Position numbers and translations under genes: made by a program. A stretch of 64,000 bases of DNA from Pampus argenteus (taxonomy: Eukaryota > Chordata > Actinopteri > Scombriformes > Stromateidae), in the NCBI GenBank assembly GCA_036937835.1, contig CM072864.1, forward strand, positions 18,830,001 to 18,894,000, in the 5' to 3' direction. Below the pieces are notes generated by a model. That model did no database searches, was not told where the DNA came from, and saw only the letters and a list, made by a program, of their open reading frames with translations. How positions within the stretch are numbered: position 1 is the stretch's first letter; each line of letters begins with the position of its first letter. Below, piece after piece: positions 23,501 to 35,600 of the stretch.

Positions 23501-25120
23501 GCCGAGAGCTCTTTGAAGAGGTGATCTCAAAGATGAGAAAGGCTGGGATTAAGTCCTCCATAGCCATTGAAAAATTCAAGCTGCTATCTGAGAAGGTGGA
23601 GGAAATAGTTGCTAAGAACTCACAGTCTGAAATGGACTACAGTGACGCACCTGACGAGTTCAAAGGTTTGTGTGTTTTTAAGTGTAGAGACCAATTAGCT
23701 CATGGAGCACTGTATTCTCTTTCCCCCATATTCTGTTCTCAATATGGTTCTCAATATTACAGAGCCCCAACTTATGTAGACAATTAGTTTGACCATCCTC
23801 TTGCCTAAATAAAGTTTTAAAATGTTACAGTAATATCTTTTGAATAACTATCATGATGAAATTTCTTTAATTGCATTGTAAAAAATAGCCATATTGAAAA
23901 CATTTTATATCTCAGCTTCGTGTAGCACTGTATTGAACATCAACCATGGTCTTAAAATACAGATTTAAAATAGAGGTTGTAATGTTTAAATTACACTTAC
24001 AGTAATGCAAGTCATTGTCTTACCCCCAAGTAGAAAAAGTCACTCGCTTAGGAATTTGGTGTGACCTCAGGTCAGACAGACGGGATCTTCAGCACCCTCT
24101 GTCAATGTTGAATTCCAGACATTTGCGGGGGATTTTGCAGCTCATGGTGGGCATATAGACAGCTTAGAGCAAGGCTATCCTATAACCACAAACTTAATAT
24201 AATCTAGAAAGGGAACGTGGCCCGCATACCTCCTTTGATTCCCGGATACACCAGCCAACCCACCACAGTCAACAGAGGTGTGCCGTACAAGAGGCTGGGG
24301 TGTCAGCTTTCTGTGTGGTTGGAATCTCCCATGCCAAAGTTTTATTTTAGTAACGCACAAGTCCTACTGTAACAACCCTGTGACATTTCAATATAGGACA
24401 CACCTAATCGAATGCTCTTAAGGAGCATTTATCAGATGTTTTCTTTACTGGTGTTTTGATAGGCGTACCAATATTTCTGTCATATAAATCACATTTACAG
24501 TGGCTCATATGATCGTGTGTGTATGTATAGCTTTCACTGTGATGTAAAAAAAAAAAAAGAAAAAAAAAAGAAAAAAAGTTGCCAGTGCTGTTGCTCAGTC
24601 AATGCTTAATGGTTGTTGCTTTTTGTTGTGTCTTTTTGTGAACATGTCATGTGACTGTTATGACAGACCCTCTGATGGACACACTGATGACTGACCCTGT
24701 GATTCTGCCTTCGGGGAACATCATGGATCGATCCATCATCCTGCGCCACCTGCTCAACTCCCCCACTGATCCCTTCAACAGGCAGCCTCTCACAGAGAGC
24801 ATGCTGGAGTCAGGTAATCACACCATCAAGCACTTTTCACTAGTAATTACATGTAAAGAGAGTATCTTTTTAAGCTAGGCGTGCAATAAAGAGTAAGTGC
24901 AAAAGTTGATTTTTTTTTTTTGCAATTATCTAATTTTAGATTCTAGGCAAGTGATTTCAGTGATTTTTTTTTATTTATTTATTTCAAATTAAATTACTAC
25001 TTGACATTTCGTGAATGTTACTATGTTTCCTCACAGTCTGCTGTTTATTTTACAGTACCTGACTTAAAGGAGAGGATCCATGCATGGATGAGAGAGAAAC
25101 AGGGTGGACGGCCTCTGTAA
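7274..25120 (+). CDS. ube4b: ubiquitin conjugation factor E4 B (UFD2a), complete coding region
   Basis: UBE4B is a U-box E3/E4 ligase that extends ubiquitin chains on substrates and works with VCP/p97 in protein quality control. I could chain 28 coding exons with matching phases from ATG 7274 to TAA 25118-25120, giving 1346 residues with exon 7 and 1184 without it. The two human isoforms I recall are 1302 and 1173 residues, so both forms fit. Order: disordered Ser/Pro-rich N terminus, Pro-rich cassette, long helical Ufd2-type core, C-terminal U-box. Exon coordinates are in the four block entries below. The gene lies between RBP7 and KIF1B on the same strand, as in mammals. AATAAA at 25317-25322 is a likely polyadenylation signal. 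Confidence 0.97.
8395..8690. repeat. fish interspersed repeat, directly upstream of UBE4B exon 2
   Basis: The block begins near AGCACCGTTCACAGAGCAAAG, has the core CACAAAGTGCTTTACA, and continues through CTTCAGCTGCTTTTTAAAAG to GAAGAGCGTTCCACAGT. I recognise this combination as common in fish genomes but cannot name the family. It ends about 25 bases before the exon 2 acceptor, so it may supply the branch-point region of that intron. Confidence 0.45.
10888..10990. repeat. fragment of a common vertebrate DNA-transposon-derived repeat
   Basis: The sequence CGGGCTGCAACTAACTTATT followed by a TTTTCATCATTGATTTGATC block resembles the frequent GGGCTGCAACTAACGATTAT repeat of fish and other vertebrates. 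Only one end is recognisable, so it is probably truncated. It lies in UBE4B intron 4. Confidence 0.5.
11772..12257 (+). CDS. ube4b: UBE4B exon 7, Pro/Ser/Thr-rich cassette exon
   Basis: A single 486-nt exon (162 codons) that enters and leaves in the same phase: exon 6 ends AG, this exon starts T and ends AG, and exon 8 starts T. It can therefore be skipped without a frameshift. It encodes very low-complexity sequence: SVPSTPSTPSTPQF, PPSPPTTAPRH, VPLPPPSPQSLPLS. The motif RYRPYSVTSPWG matches the human long isoform (RYRPYTVTHPWA), so this is the counterpart of the tissue-restricted mammalian insert. No folded domain is evident; many SP/TP sites suggest proline-directed phosphorylation (inference). 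Confidence 0.88.
12797..13694. mobile_element. hAT-type nonautonomous transposon with perfect 8-bp target duplication
   Basis: The element is 12805-13686 (882 bp). It starts CAGGGGTGTCAAAC and ends GTTTGACACCCCTG, a perfect 14-bp terminal inverted repeat. It is flanked by identical 8-bp copies of TTTTATAG (12797-12804 and 13687-13694), the target duplication length of hAT elements. A long T tract (about 13494-13516) lies inside. I see no transposase. It sits in UBE4B intron 7. Confidence 0.88.
14108..14169 (+). CDS. candidate acidic alternative exon of UBE4B
   Basis: After a good acceptor (CTCTGACATGTCTCAG) lie 62 nt encoding DSSDEDSEEEEDFARVQFGS, followed by the donor AG|GTACAC. The downstream phase (AG|T) fits exon 8. 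The entry phase is 0, whereas exons 6 and 7 both end in phase 2, so it cannot be spliced simply between them. Either an unseen small exon links them, or transcripts start nearby using the in-frame ATG at 14099-14101. It could also be a chance ORF, but the acidic, splice-flanked composition is suggestive. Confidence 0.4.
15282..23665 (+). CDS. ube4b: UBE4B exons 8-26, Ufd2-type core
   Basis: Exons: 15282-15423, 15808-15908, 16091-16205, 17448-17531, 17779-17835, 19013-19129, 19323-19421, 19504-19617, 19801-19999, 20499-20637, 20717-20816, 21038-21165, 21309-21407, 21630-21865, 21987-22113, 22243-22387, 22664-22798, 22933-23124, 23491-23665. All junctions keep phase and use GT-AG. This is the alpha-helical, armadillo-like core of the Ufd2 family, which binds ubiquitin-related and p97 partners. 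Near-identity to human is visible in blocks such as [96 protein letters not shown] and FAKAIADDQRSYS. Conservation is much higher here than in the N terminus. Confidence 0.96.
16598..16680. repeat. near-perfect hairpin inside the transposon
   Basis: The left arm ending about 16631 (CTCCTGCGTACTGAAACC...) and the right arm starting about 16645 (...GGTTTCAGTACGCAGAAGG) are reverse complements over about 35 bp with a single obvious mismatch. The centre contains CTGTCAGACAG. A folded stem of this length could cause sequencing or cloning trouble. Confidence 0.8.
16683..16888 (+). repeat. 34-bp tandem array, about six copies
   Basis: Units start at 16683, 16717, 16751, 16785, 16819 and 16853, each beginning AAATTTGGCGATTTGGTG and ending near TGCGGGAGG. 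Copies differ by only one or two bases, for example TGTCCAG in place of TGTGCAG in copy four. Because 34 is not a multiple of 3 and the unit lacks stops, the same repeating peptide is open in all three forward frames. The array is immediately followed by a second palindrome at about 16874-16921 (GTGCGGGAGGAAAAGGTGAC and its inverse). Confidence 0.88.
24546..24578. repeat. A-rich low-complexity tract
   Basis: A run of A interrupted by three single G residues, in UBE4B intron 26, shortly before the U-box exon. It may be the tail of an old retroposed element, but no recognisable body precedes it. Confidence 0.6.
24667..25120 (+). CDS. ube4b: UBE4B exons 27-28, catalytic U-box and stop
   Basis: Exons 24667-24813 and 25056-25120. 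With the last residues of exon 26 they encode the U-box (about residues 1277-1340), the RING-like fold that recruits the E2. Visible blocks are DPLMDTLMTDPVILPSGNIM, DRSIILRHLLNSPTDPFNRQ and PLTESMLE, nearly identical to human. The last exon encodes VPDLKERIHAWMREKQ and a short diverged tail GGRPL before TAA; human ends differently after the same MREKQ. Conserved Pro and hydrophobic positions of the E2-binding face are intact, so the enzyme should be active. Confidence 0.96.
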
Positions 25121-26769
25121 GGACTTCGTGTCACCGACATCCGGCCCGCTTGCCATCATTAAGGGATCTGTCCAAATCGCTTGAATTCAGTGTCACTGTT
25201 ACTATCGACGACAAACATTTTTGAATGGGGGGAAAAAAAGGAGACCTGATTTGATTTTTATTCACATTTACCCTTTTTGTCTCAAACCATTATTATGGTT
25301 TTAAAAAACAAAGCATAATAAAGTTAAGACATTTAAGTTTTTTTTCTCATGAGTTTGTGTATATATATATCAAAATATATACATATATTTAACAAGAATT
25401 AGTTGAGGCATTATGATGCTGCAAGAATAAGTTTTGACCACCAGCAAGGTGCATACAGTCACATCATTGATCATTTTACTTTACGGTTCTCATTTGTTTT
25501 GTAATAATGTGTGTGTTGGCTTCATTAAAGACTTCTAATTATTTGAGGGAGAGGGGATGGCAACACATTTGGGAGAGTCTGGGTGGGTGCTGATAAAATT
25601 GCTAGCCCTGAGTTCTTATTATCAAGACTGTGACAATGACAAACTTGAGTCCATATAATGTATGCTGGAGTCCTAAAGCTAAATAACACATGCGCGGTTT
25701 GTGCTTGTTGTAGGTGGAGTTCAGAACTGGGAATATCCATAAAGGATGTAGCTTAACATAAATTAATCCTAAATGTTAGCTTCCTTTTGAGTACAGTAGG
25801 AAGTTAAGCAGTGGTTTACCAAAATACAGTATATTCAGTTTGTTTTTAGTCACATTTTCCCTGCTGACTTTGATAGACTGAATTTACTTCTTGTGTGTGC
25901 ATGGCCTCAAGTACAGAACCTCCTAAGCGCCTCATGAACAAATAACCCTCTTTTAGGCAAAGTGGAAGGAACATTAAAGAATGTAGCATGACCACCAGAA
26001 ACATCGTTGTAGGAGCACACCATTGAAAGTCTGTTCAGAACCACTGACATCTCACCTCAAGATGATCTTTTAAGTCGCACTGTACCTAACTTGACCTTGC
26101 TGACCTTAACTATACAGGGAATGATTTCCTTTAACCACGTACCTGTTTTGGAAGCTAGGATTTTGAACTGAAATAAATGATGATGCACATTATTTCATTA
26201 GTCGTCATTGTTTTTCCTAATATTAATGATGTGGTTAGTCGTCAGATTTTAGTGTTGAAGTTTATTTGGTATGAGAAAAAAACGCCCATTAAACATCAAA
26301 ATTTCTGGTTATTTATTTTTTACATGTGCAAAAGTAAAATTTCAAGGGGTGGTATAAAGGTTTCCCAGATGCATAAGCTTAGTCATTCTCCTACTGTAAA
26401 TGTTATAAACTAATGGATTAAACTTGGCAATTGTCCCCATTTCATTGGCAAGATTTAAACACAGTGCATAATAAGGCATAATAAGTGGTAAACTAGAACA
26501 CTTTAAGTTGAAAATTAACATAATTAACCTGTCAATCAGTCTTTATGCTGTTTGTTGCGCACTATAGAAACCTGCGAAAATATATAAGTGAATTGCGTCA
26601 AATATACATAAAACTAAGCGGAAATTCAACATCAATCTTTCTGAATGTCTGCAGGTAAAATGAGCTACATCTTTAACATATGCCACGTGTAACGTTGTTT
26701 TTCCCTTTTAAACATATGTGAATGAGATTGTAGGCATTGTAAAGTTTATAAAATGCATAGTATTTTTTT
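25121..26769. other. UBE4B 3' UTR and UBE4B-KIF1B intergenic region
   Basis: Non-coding. AATAAA at 25317-25322 and ATTAAA near 25524 could end the UBE4B transcript. Beyond these I see only AT-rich sequence without coding exons, RNA genes or clear repeats. Confidence 0.55.
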
Positions 26770-27344
26770 TTTATTTACTTACGTGATGCACTGAGCGTAT
26801 TGCTCGCTAGACGGCGCGTTTTGCGGTGACCCTGGATGTTGCGGTGACAGCGGTACGGGGAGCGGTGGATAGAAATCCTGCAGTGTGGCGTCACGAATGA
26901 AAAAAAAAAAAGAGACCCCACCCACTCACTCTCCTTTCTGATTTCAAGGATCGCCATTGGCTCTGCGAGGCTGTAGTCAGCGACGTCTCTTTGTTCATTG
27001 GTCCGTCAGGCTGCCAGTCATCGTGGCAGCGAGGGAGTTGACGTAATCTCTTCGGTAAATCAAGGCAGTCTAACAATTCTTCTCGCAGCTTGCGTGGAGT
27101 TAGACGTCCGCCTTTCATTTCTACTGGAAAAATAAACTCGCCAAGAAGTGACCGGTTGAAATCACACGTCCATCCGGTAGAGGATACCGCTATAATGGGC
27201 GTTTTTCACGAAAGTGGACTTTATAACAGTTTTCCTGCTCGCAGATTTTGATAAAACACACACGTATTTTGACGCCCGCCAGCTAACGTTAGTTCTCGCC
27301 GCCGTCCTATCGTGTCGGTGTTGTTTTGGTGAGATTCTTCAAAC
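26770..27344 (+). promoter_or_regulatory. KIF1B CpG-rich promoter and untranslated exon 1
   Basis: GC and CpG content rise sharply from about 26800. Two inverted CCAAT boxes (ATTGG) occur in GCCATTGGCTCTG near 26953 and TTCATTGGTCCG near 26995. There is no clear TATA box, as is usual for broadly expressed genes. A splice donor (CTTCAAAC|GTGAGTATAC) at 27344 would end the untranslated first exon. The exact start site is unknown. Confidence 0.6.
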
Positions 27345-28524
27345 GTGAGTATACATTTAGTACAACTAAATTCTTTATTATTATTTTTTCTTAAATGTGT
27401 ATACTACACAGGGTTGTTATTACACATTCAGTCCTGGCTGTTGTTGGTGTATTGTGAGCAGTTCCTTGCATTAGTTAGCTAGTCACATACGGACCGTTAC
27501 ACAGTCCTGGTTCCGATAACCGATAGTTTTAAAATCATATATTATCTGAAAAGTATAACGTCACAACTGCAATTGTGTGTAGTTGTATTTTTGTCTGTTT
27601 GTAGCGTTGCAGCCATTTCCGTCGGACATACACCGGGCGGTTAGTTCAGTCGCGTATCATTACCGCAGATGCTTTAGTCACAGTCGTTAACGTTTCACGG
27701 TTTGACGCTTTCTCACAATAACAAAGATGCATTAATGTTAAATTCCTTTAAACCTCCAGTGCAAGGAGGTTCACCGGGGACAATGTGTCGAGCTGTGCTG
27801 CTAAAATAAGCATGAAACTCCTCCCTGTACTCCACAACATACAGCAGCGGAGGATTAGCCTACTTCCTAGCATCGGCGAATTTAATATTGTTTTTTTGTT
27901 GTTGTTGTTTTTTTTAAAGATAATGTAAGCTCTTTGTCTGCACCGACCCATCTCTGTTGGATGGTGCAGACAGGCCCAGATCAATGTCCACTGTAGCCTA
28001 CACCAAATAGGGTAGATAGAATTTCATGGGCGTATGCTTCCAAGTATGGCTGACTGCAAGGGCATGGAAAAACATGAGATATTTGGCCTATGTAGTCACG
28101 GGGATCGGGATGTAAAGCTTTAATTAATTGCAAACACATTGGAAAGTTGTGTTATGATTTCTTCTTTTTTTTTTTACTGTATAATTTGTTGTTTATGCGG
28201 CCCAATTACATTCGTATTTTACATTTGGCTTAAAGGTAATTTCATTTACTCTGCGGATTTATGAATTACATGCATCACCTTGTATCTGTTATCTGGGCGT
28301 TAAATATATGTTTGGCTACTGTTTATAAGATGTTAAAGCGCTTTAGTGGCTTTGGTCGGCCATATTTGTTGTATGCTGTTATCTGAAAATTGTGTGTGTG
28401 TGTGTGTGTTTGGGGGGGGTTTATAATGATAATGAGTTTTACATTATTGCATGCTGGCAGTTTATTTTTATTTTTTAAACCTGCTTGCCTTTTGTTTTTA
28501 TAACATTGTTTCTGCTTCCTTTAG
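27345..28524 (+). other. KIF1B intron 1
   Basis: Intron between the untranslated exon and the ATG exon, whose acceptor is TTCCTTTAG at 28524. It contains a short TG repeat near 28391 and poly-T runs. I see no coding sequence. Confidence 0.6.
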
Positions 28525-28572
28525 GAGGGACATACAATATATCTTACTGGGAGACAGTCCTATACTGCAAAC

Positions 28573-31500
28573 ATGTCTGGGGCGTCTGTAAAAGTCGCTG
28601 TTCGGGTTCGACCCTTCAACTCCAGGGAGATGAGCAAGGAATCAAAATGTATCATTCAGATGCAAGGCAACGCTACAAGTAAGTATCCCACAGGCATGCA
28701 CACACAATGACACACACACCGTGTCTTAAATTCATGCAGGAATGTCTGCTAAGGAAAAGTTTGGTGTATCACACATGCTCCCGCGTGGTCTTCCTTCAGG
28801 GGTCTTAGCACAGAACAGTAGAATGAGCAAACTGAATAGTGAAACAGTTGGGGACAAACAGCCTGAAAGAGAATAAAAGGCTTACAGAGTGAAATTCCTC
28901 CTCTGAAGGGGGCTGCATGCCCCAAGAGTTTCTATGTGAGAAACGCTGAGTTGGTTTATACTGGGACACCCAGGGGTCACTACACAGCATAGCCCCTCTA
29001 CACCCCCAATACATCAAAGCGTTACCGCACAGTTTATGTTTTAGAACGGATATGTGTGTTACTTTGTAGTTTATAGTTATGGTATCTTGTAATATAAACA
29101 CTAACAGTTTGTAAAGAGATTGTGGAGGCATATAAAATGTTACGGTCACAAGTTAAACATTCACCAGATAAACTTTTTGCAAATTTCACTCAAACCCGAG
29201 TGGTTGGAAGGCAAAGTGATGTTAAAGTTAAAGTTAGTATGTTTCAGATTTTTTTGTATTTTGTCTCACCTTTGACGACATATTATTGGGTTCAGTGATT
29301 AAGATGAATGTTGTACAGCTGCACTAAACATACTCCCCAAAGCTTTTAGTTTAATGTGAAAATGTTGGAGATAGGGCTGCAAATTTACCTGTGTGTATAT
29401 TGCAAGATAACATAACTATAAACTACAAAGTAACGCGCATATCCTTTCTAAAACACAAACTGTGTGATAACGTAGGCTATGCTGTGTGTGTCCCAGTATA
29501 AACCAACTCGGCGTTTCTCGCATAGAAACTCTTCAGGCATGTGTACCCCTTCAAAGGAGATGCTATGTATACATCTGTGATGACATCCAAGATTAAAATT
29601 GCTAATGAAATAAGCCATATACTAAAATCTAATGCCATTAGTCTAAAACATGTTGAGCTTGTTTGTGTAAATCTGTGATGACACCCTACTTGAATGCTGC
29701 TATTGTGCAATCTATGAAAATATATGAAAAATGATAGACATGCAGAGCAAGAGGAAGAAAGGAAGATAAAACCTGAAGGTATTTTGTGGTCATGTGATTC
29801 AACCTGTGACTGATGAGTCATCAGGTACTAGATGCCTTTTGCTGTATGTCTAACTCCAGCTGACGGATGAACACAATCTGCATGATATTTGCATGGAAAC
29901 ATTTACTGACCCAAAAACATGTCGGCATGTGATGGCAGGGACCTGTTCTGCCTGCAGGCTCTTCTATTTGGATTTCTGTCTGTCAGTCTTATCAGGCCCA
30001 TTAGACTAAGCGTATATGAATCTTCCATAAGATCAAGTGTCTCTGCCAGTTATGGCTCACTTGCTCTTTATCTTTTACACTCTACCAAAGAGAAGCTTTG
30101 TGTCAAATCCCCAGTGCTTATACTCTATATCCCTGGGTTTACATTATGCCAATGTCACTTGGAGGTGCTGGAGAGTGACCCGTTGCTTGAAGCAGAACTG
30201 CAGTGGAATATGCAGTGTTTTGGGGGGTTAGTCAGTGTGTCTGTGAGCGAGGGAGAGGAGGAGGCTGCAGTACTGCCTACTCTACCTCCTATCACACGGG
30301 CAGATTGCAGAGCAGAAATGGAGGCTGGCAGGCAGCCATACTCTGCCTTCATCAGGACTTCATTGCAGATGGTATGCTGAGAATGCTGTGTTATTAGGAT
30401 GCTGAGAGGTTGAACGGTAGCTGATGTACGTTCAGACATGATGTCAAGATCATTTTACATGCAGTGTGAAAATCAGACCTTGGTTTGCTGGATTTCCTCA
30501 CACTTTGCATCTGTCACTGTCTGCCAGATTCAGCCACATTCAATTTTTAGTCTAAACACTTCAGCAGTGCTTTATTTGGAAAGCCAGGATGGTGAGCGAT
30601 GGTATGAGGCCTTAAAGTTGCCCAATTTATCATGTAAGTGTTTTTGATTAAGTTGTCACCCGGTGATATGATTGGTTTAATCATGATTGCCTTAATTCAG
30701 TTAAAAATGAAACTACATCAGCCAAAAACAGAGGGTGTTGTTTATTTGTGCCCTTATCAAAGGCGCCATATCCATGACTCCGTCATGTGGTAATCCACAA
30801 AGAAATCTTCTATTCTTTTGTGTATCAGATACCCACCAATACGCTTAAAAAGTGGCTGTACAATAGTAGTTTGCTTGATTATCGATCAGCTGCGAATATG
30901 GTGTGATAGTGCTATCCTATCATTCTTTGTGATAATTGTTTATTCCTATTATGATTAAGTTGTCACCCGGTGACTATGCGTGTAAAAAAAATAGTGAAAA
31001 GATAATTTCCCCATTGTGTGGATTAATAAAAGTAAATCTTCTTATTATTATTTTATGGTGTCTTTGCTGATGGCCTGACAGACATGGGATGTTTTATAGA
31101 GTTGCTTGGTCAGTTTGTAGGTGTTTGGCAGATGTGTGGATGAGGCCATGACACTCCCCTTATTGTTGTCCCTCGCTCAAGGGCACATGTGTCAGGTGTG
31201 TGTGTGTCAACAACACAGAGAAGGAGAGAGCTTGGGGGCAAGGGCAGGATAAGCTGTCTCCTCTCTGCTTTTCACCATGCATGGAGGGTTGTCAAGGATA
31301 GGGTGCAGGCAGAGGGGCAGCAAATTGATTATCCAGTGTGCAGGAAATGTGTCCAAGGCCTCTGTAGGCAGGCTGGAAACAAGTAAAGGCCTCTTTCAGT
31401 AGACGTTCTTAAACATACCAGAGCTAATGTAATAATAAAGGGGTGACGCAATGGGCTGTTACATTATTTGGTGTTGTTGCTCCAAATGTTGAATAACGCC

Positions 31501-32537
31501 AGGACACCCAAAGCCTGCCTTTATTATGGACCTGGTATGTTCTCCACATCAGTCTCTGTCTTGTTATGTAACACATGTGTTATGTTTCCCCCTCAGCTAC
31601 TGAAAAACCCTCATGTATGGTTGAGATGAGTTATCCCTCTTCACTGTGAAGTGCTTTGGGTATCAAGTTAAAGAGATATATAAAATATAATTATGTAAGG
31701 TCATAGACTTTGATCTTTCACAGTGCATACAGAGTAGCAGAATCTGTGTTATTTCAGAGCATTAAGTTGATTTTCAGTGGAACAAACCTGCAATCAGATA
31801 TATTGCTATACACTATATCCAGTGGTAAGAATGATATTCCCAATGTAAAATCAAAAGATCTTGATGTTCTCCAGAACTGGATGTTATACAATATCATTCC
31901 CTAAACTAAGCGTAAACTAATTGACAAACTGATAGAACAAACAAAAGATCAACATATCAATTAAACCTTCACCTTTCAGTTACAATTGTCCCGAGTGTCC
32001 CCACTGAATCACCTAAGTGGATGTTGACCTTACAAATCCCTGCAGGGAGGAATCGGCCGAACTCTAGTGTCAGTTACACATAAAAAGAAGCCATCACGAC
32101 GACAGAAATGACAATGAACCTATCTCATACTAATAAATTGTGGCCTTTGAGGAGAGAGTTGGCAGGACAAGTGGGGAGTAAGATGGGGGTTTGGATGAGT
32201 TATGGTCATCTGTTGCTGAACCTTCTGCAGACGGGGCCGATTGACCTGATTAGGAGCAGTAATCCACAGCCTTGTTTCAGGTCGCCACGCCCTTCTGCTG
32301 TAATCCCTGTGACCTTTCGTAGGTGGACACATACCCAGACACACCCACTCAGGGTGTTACATTCCTCATCGCCTCATGCTGGGATTGTTTTGGAGCGACA
32401 CATTTACACACATGCACTACTAACAGAGCAGACTGACCTCCTAATGAGGAGGGAGGACAGGCAGGTGTCTCTATCTGCTATCAGCTCATGCCTTGTCACA
32501 GAATTGACAGTTTTCAAAACCAACCTGTTAGTGACTG

Positions 32538-32613
<76 letters not shown>

Positions 32614-35600
32614 CCCAGGAAGAAACTAAAGTCTCAGAGTATGAGGAACTGTACTTTCACCTATCACTGTCATATCTCCTGTGGTCTTTTTCTATGCTGG
32701 GTAGTCAAGGCAACAGCATCAATTTTATTCTGCTGCAAAAACATCTTGAATGAATGAATACAAGTTTCATACTTCTTCCATGTGCATTTCCTTTTCACAA
32801 AATCATGTGCTCTTATTTACTTCATATCTTCATATCTGTTTGTCTTTCTGCTTTGACCACCCACTGAAGGTTTGGTCTAAGTGTCGCAAATTGTTGTGAT
32901 GCTGCGGTTTGACAGCTTTGAAATTGAATATTAGACAGATGTTTGGGTTGAGACAACGTTGGTACAGTTTCCACAATATTTAACACAATTTGAATGGCAA
33001 GTTTTAGTGTCTGGTTTTCTATGATAACCTTTTAGTTAGATTGCTGACTCTTTTCAGATTGTTGATCTGAAAGCTACTGAAAAAAAGACGAATAACACAA
33101 ATATGATCTGTTTATATAATACTATATATAATATTCTGTCAGTCCTACAATATTATGTGTATTGAACTTCAGAATCAATTAGTAATAATGATAATAATTT
33201 ACATTTTTAAACAGAAATGTCAGAATAATCACTGTGGCCTCTCTCATTGGTGATTCATATTTGTTTGACATGTATAACAAACCATAGCATTGCTTTCATA
33301 TCAGGCTGAATGCAGGGATCTAGTTGATATGGGAGAGGTCAGAAAGGGAAAGTGATAAATATCTTCTCTTACTTTATTGTGGCTTCAGTTCTGTAGCTGA
33401 CCAAGCCAAAGGTTATGTTAACTGAATCGTTGAGTTTATTCTCATGAGTCTTGATGCCTCTTTGCTTTAGTGCTATGTCAGTTTATTTAAACAATAATTG
33501 GCGTTTACTAGTCAAACTGCAATGGATTTCTAGGTTAGTGTGTTTGGTTTGCCTAAATTAGGCTCTTAAAATCTTTAGAAACTATTCTAAAGAAAGTATG
33601 TTTCCTTAAAGTCTAAAGAAACAAACAGTCATGGATGATATCACCATCAGGGTTTATAATGACTTAATTTTTTGGCATTGTCCCCGTTAACATCATAGTG
33701 CCTCGGGATCAGCTCCAGATGTCTTTAAACAAAAGGTATTTCTAACGATAAAAATAAAGTCTGGAAAAACAGTGGGTCTCATGATCTCATGAGATCTGTT
33801 TTTATTATATGCTAGAATAAAGTGACCCTCTGTCATATCTGTGACGCATTGTTTTGCAAAGGATCTCGCATACTGTAACTACAGCAATGAACAAGCAGTT
33901 GTGTATCAGTATTCATTTTATGTCGAGGAATACATCAGCTTTGCAAAATTTCGTTCACCTCCATGTTTTGTAGCTCACTGTTGGTTCCAGCGTGTGATGG
34001 GGCTGAGTGGAAACTGAGTGGAGCTGAGTCGAGAGGGGGAGGGGAGATGTAAAGGCAGCCACAGCAGTGAAAGTCGTGCACGAGCGCTATTCACGTGTAG
34101 GACAGCGTGAGGCAGCATCACATACAGCCCACCAGCTAGGGATGATGAGATTTTAGTCATATTGGTGTAGGATAGAAAATGCATCATATTTATGCACTTA
34201 AGCTACAACTAAAGAAAAAGCAAAGCTATCATATTTTAGTCTGTTGATGGGTGATCATTTTCTAGCAGTTTGTGCTAACAATGCAAAAAAGGCTTATCAT
34301 TTTTATGGTTAGATTTTTTTTATTTTGTTGTTGTTGTTGTTGATATAAAAACAGGTAGGAATAGCAATAGGTGTTTTTTGGTCATTTCCAATACTGCTTT
34401 ATTGATTTTTTTTTTTGTTTTGTAAAGGAAAGCATCACTGTCTTAAATAAAGATAAAATATATTTGCAGCATTGAACCCTTTAGCTTGTATGTTCTGTTC
34501 CTAGATGGCCTTGATTCAATTGGCTGCTAGACTCCAGACCAAACAAATCCATTAATGTTAGTAATATAACCAGAGACAAAAGGCCAACTCTTTGCCCTCC
34601 CTCACATAACAAGGTGGAACAACATGACGTGGAATTAGTCGTTCAGCCAAATCCTAAAATGTGTCCCAGTTTTAAAGCGGCGCTCAATCAGTTGAAGGGT
34701 TGTAAACATTGTCTGTATAACAGAAAGGTCACTTGCTAATTTTGTACATAGAGGAGGAGAAATTAGGAAAGTTTGTCTGTGTGTGCCCAAACATCATTTT
34801 TTTTGATGTAGGTGGACAGGGCAATAGGAAGTGCTACAAAATATGTTAACACACACTTTGAGTTCATACTCAGTTTATGTCTATGTGTTTAAATCAGATT
34901 GTAGCACACAATTCAAAATCCATCCAACCAGTGGATTTTTCACTTGTTCTTCTTAAAATCAGATTGCAGCAGCCTGCATCCATCACCATTTGTCCCCAGC
35001 TCGATGATGCAAGCAGGGGCTAAAAGGCAGATAATGGTGTGTTTGTTTGGAGGTTATGGCTTGCACTCCCAGCTTGCTCCTCTTACCTGCGCTTTGGTTC
35101 ATTGCCCGAGTTGGGTGAAATGGCTGCGCTTTCCCACATTCAAGAAAGTGAATGTGTTTTTTTTTTGCTTTTTTTGTTCCCTGACCAACACTGCTCTCTC
35201 TTTCCAGACTGTATTGTTTGGTTTCCTCCCACAGTCTGAGGGCTGAATTCAGAGGCAAACTAGAGAGCTTTGCAATCCAGGCACGGATAGCTTGGTGGTG
35301 GGCATGAGGCTTACTTTATATTATTCGTGAGTAAGAAGTAGGGAGTTTGGCAGTATAATATTTTTGAAATCTTAATTAATAAGGTGAGAGAGCTGATCCT
35401 CAATCTGGTTGGTTCATGATGTTGTTGAAGACTGTGCATCTAATTGAGATCAGTCGCACACACACACACAAACAGTTTCACGCGTCATTCCCGTCCTTCA
35501 CAGAGAAAATCCTCCATAAAAGATGTTAGTCATCATCTGACGTGAGCTTGATGCATCAGTCACAGAACATGACAAACCAGTTATGCAGTTTCTTCTTATA

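Noticed and set aside
24060..24360. GC-richer stretch in UBE4B intron 26 considered as an exon or RNA gene
   Set aside because: No phase-compatible splice sites, no homology, and no cloverleaf or snRNA-like structure could be seen.
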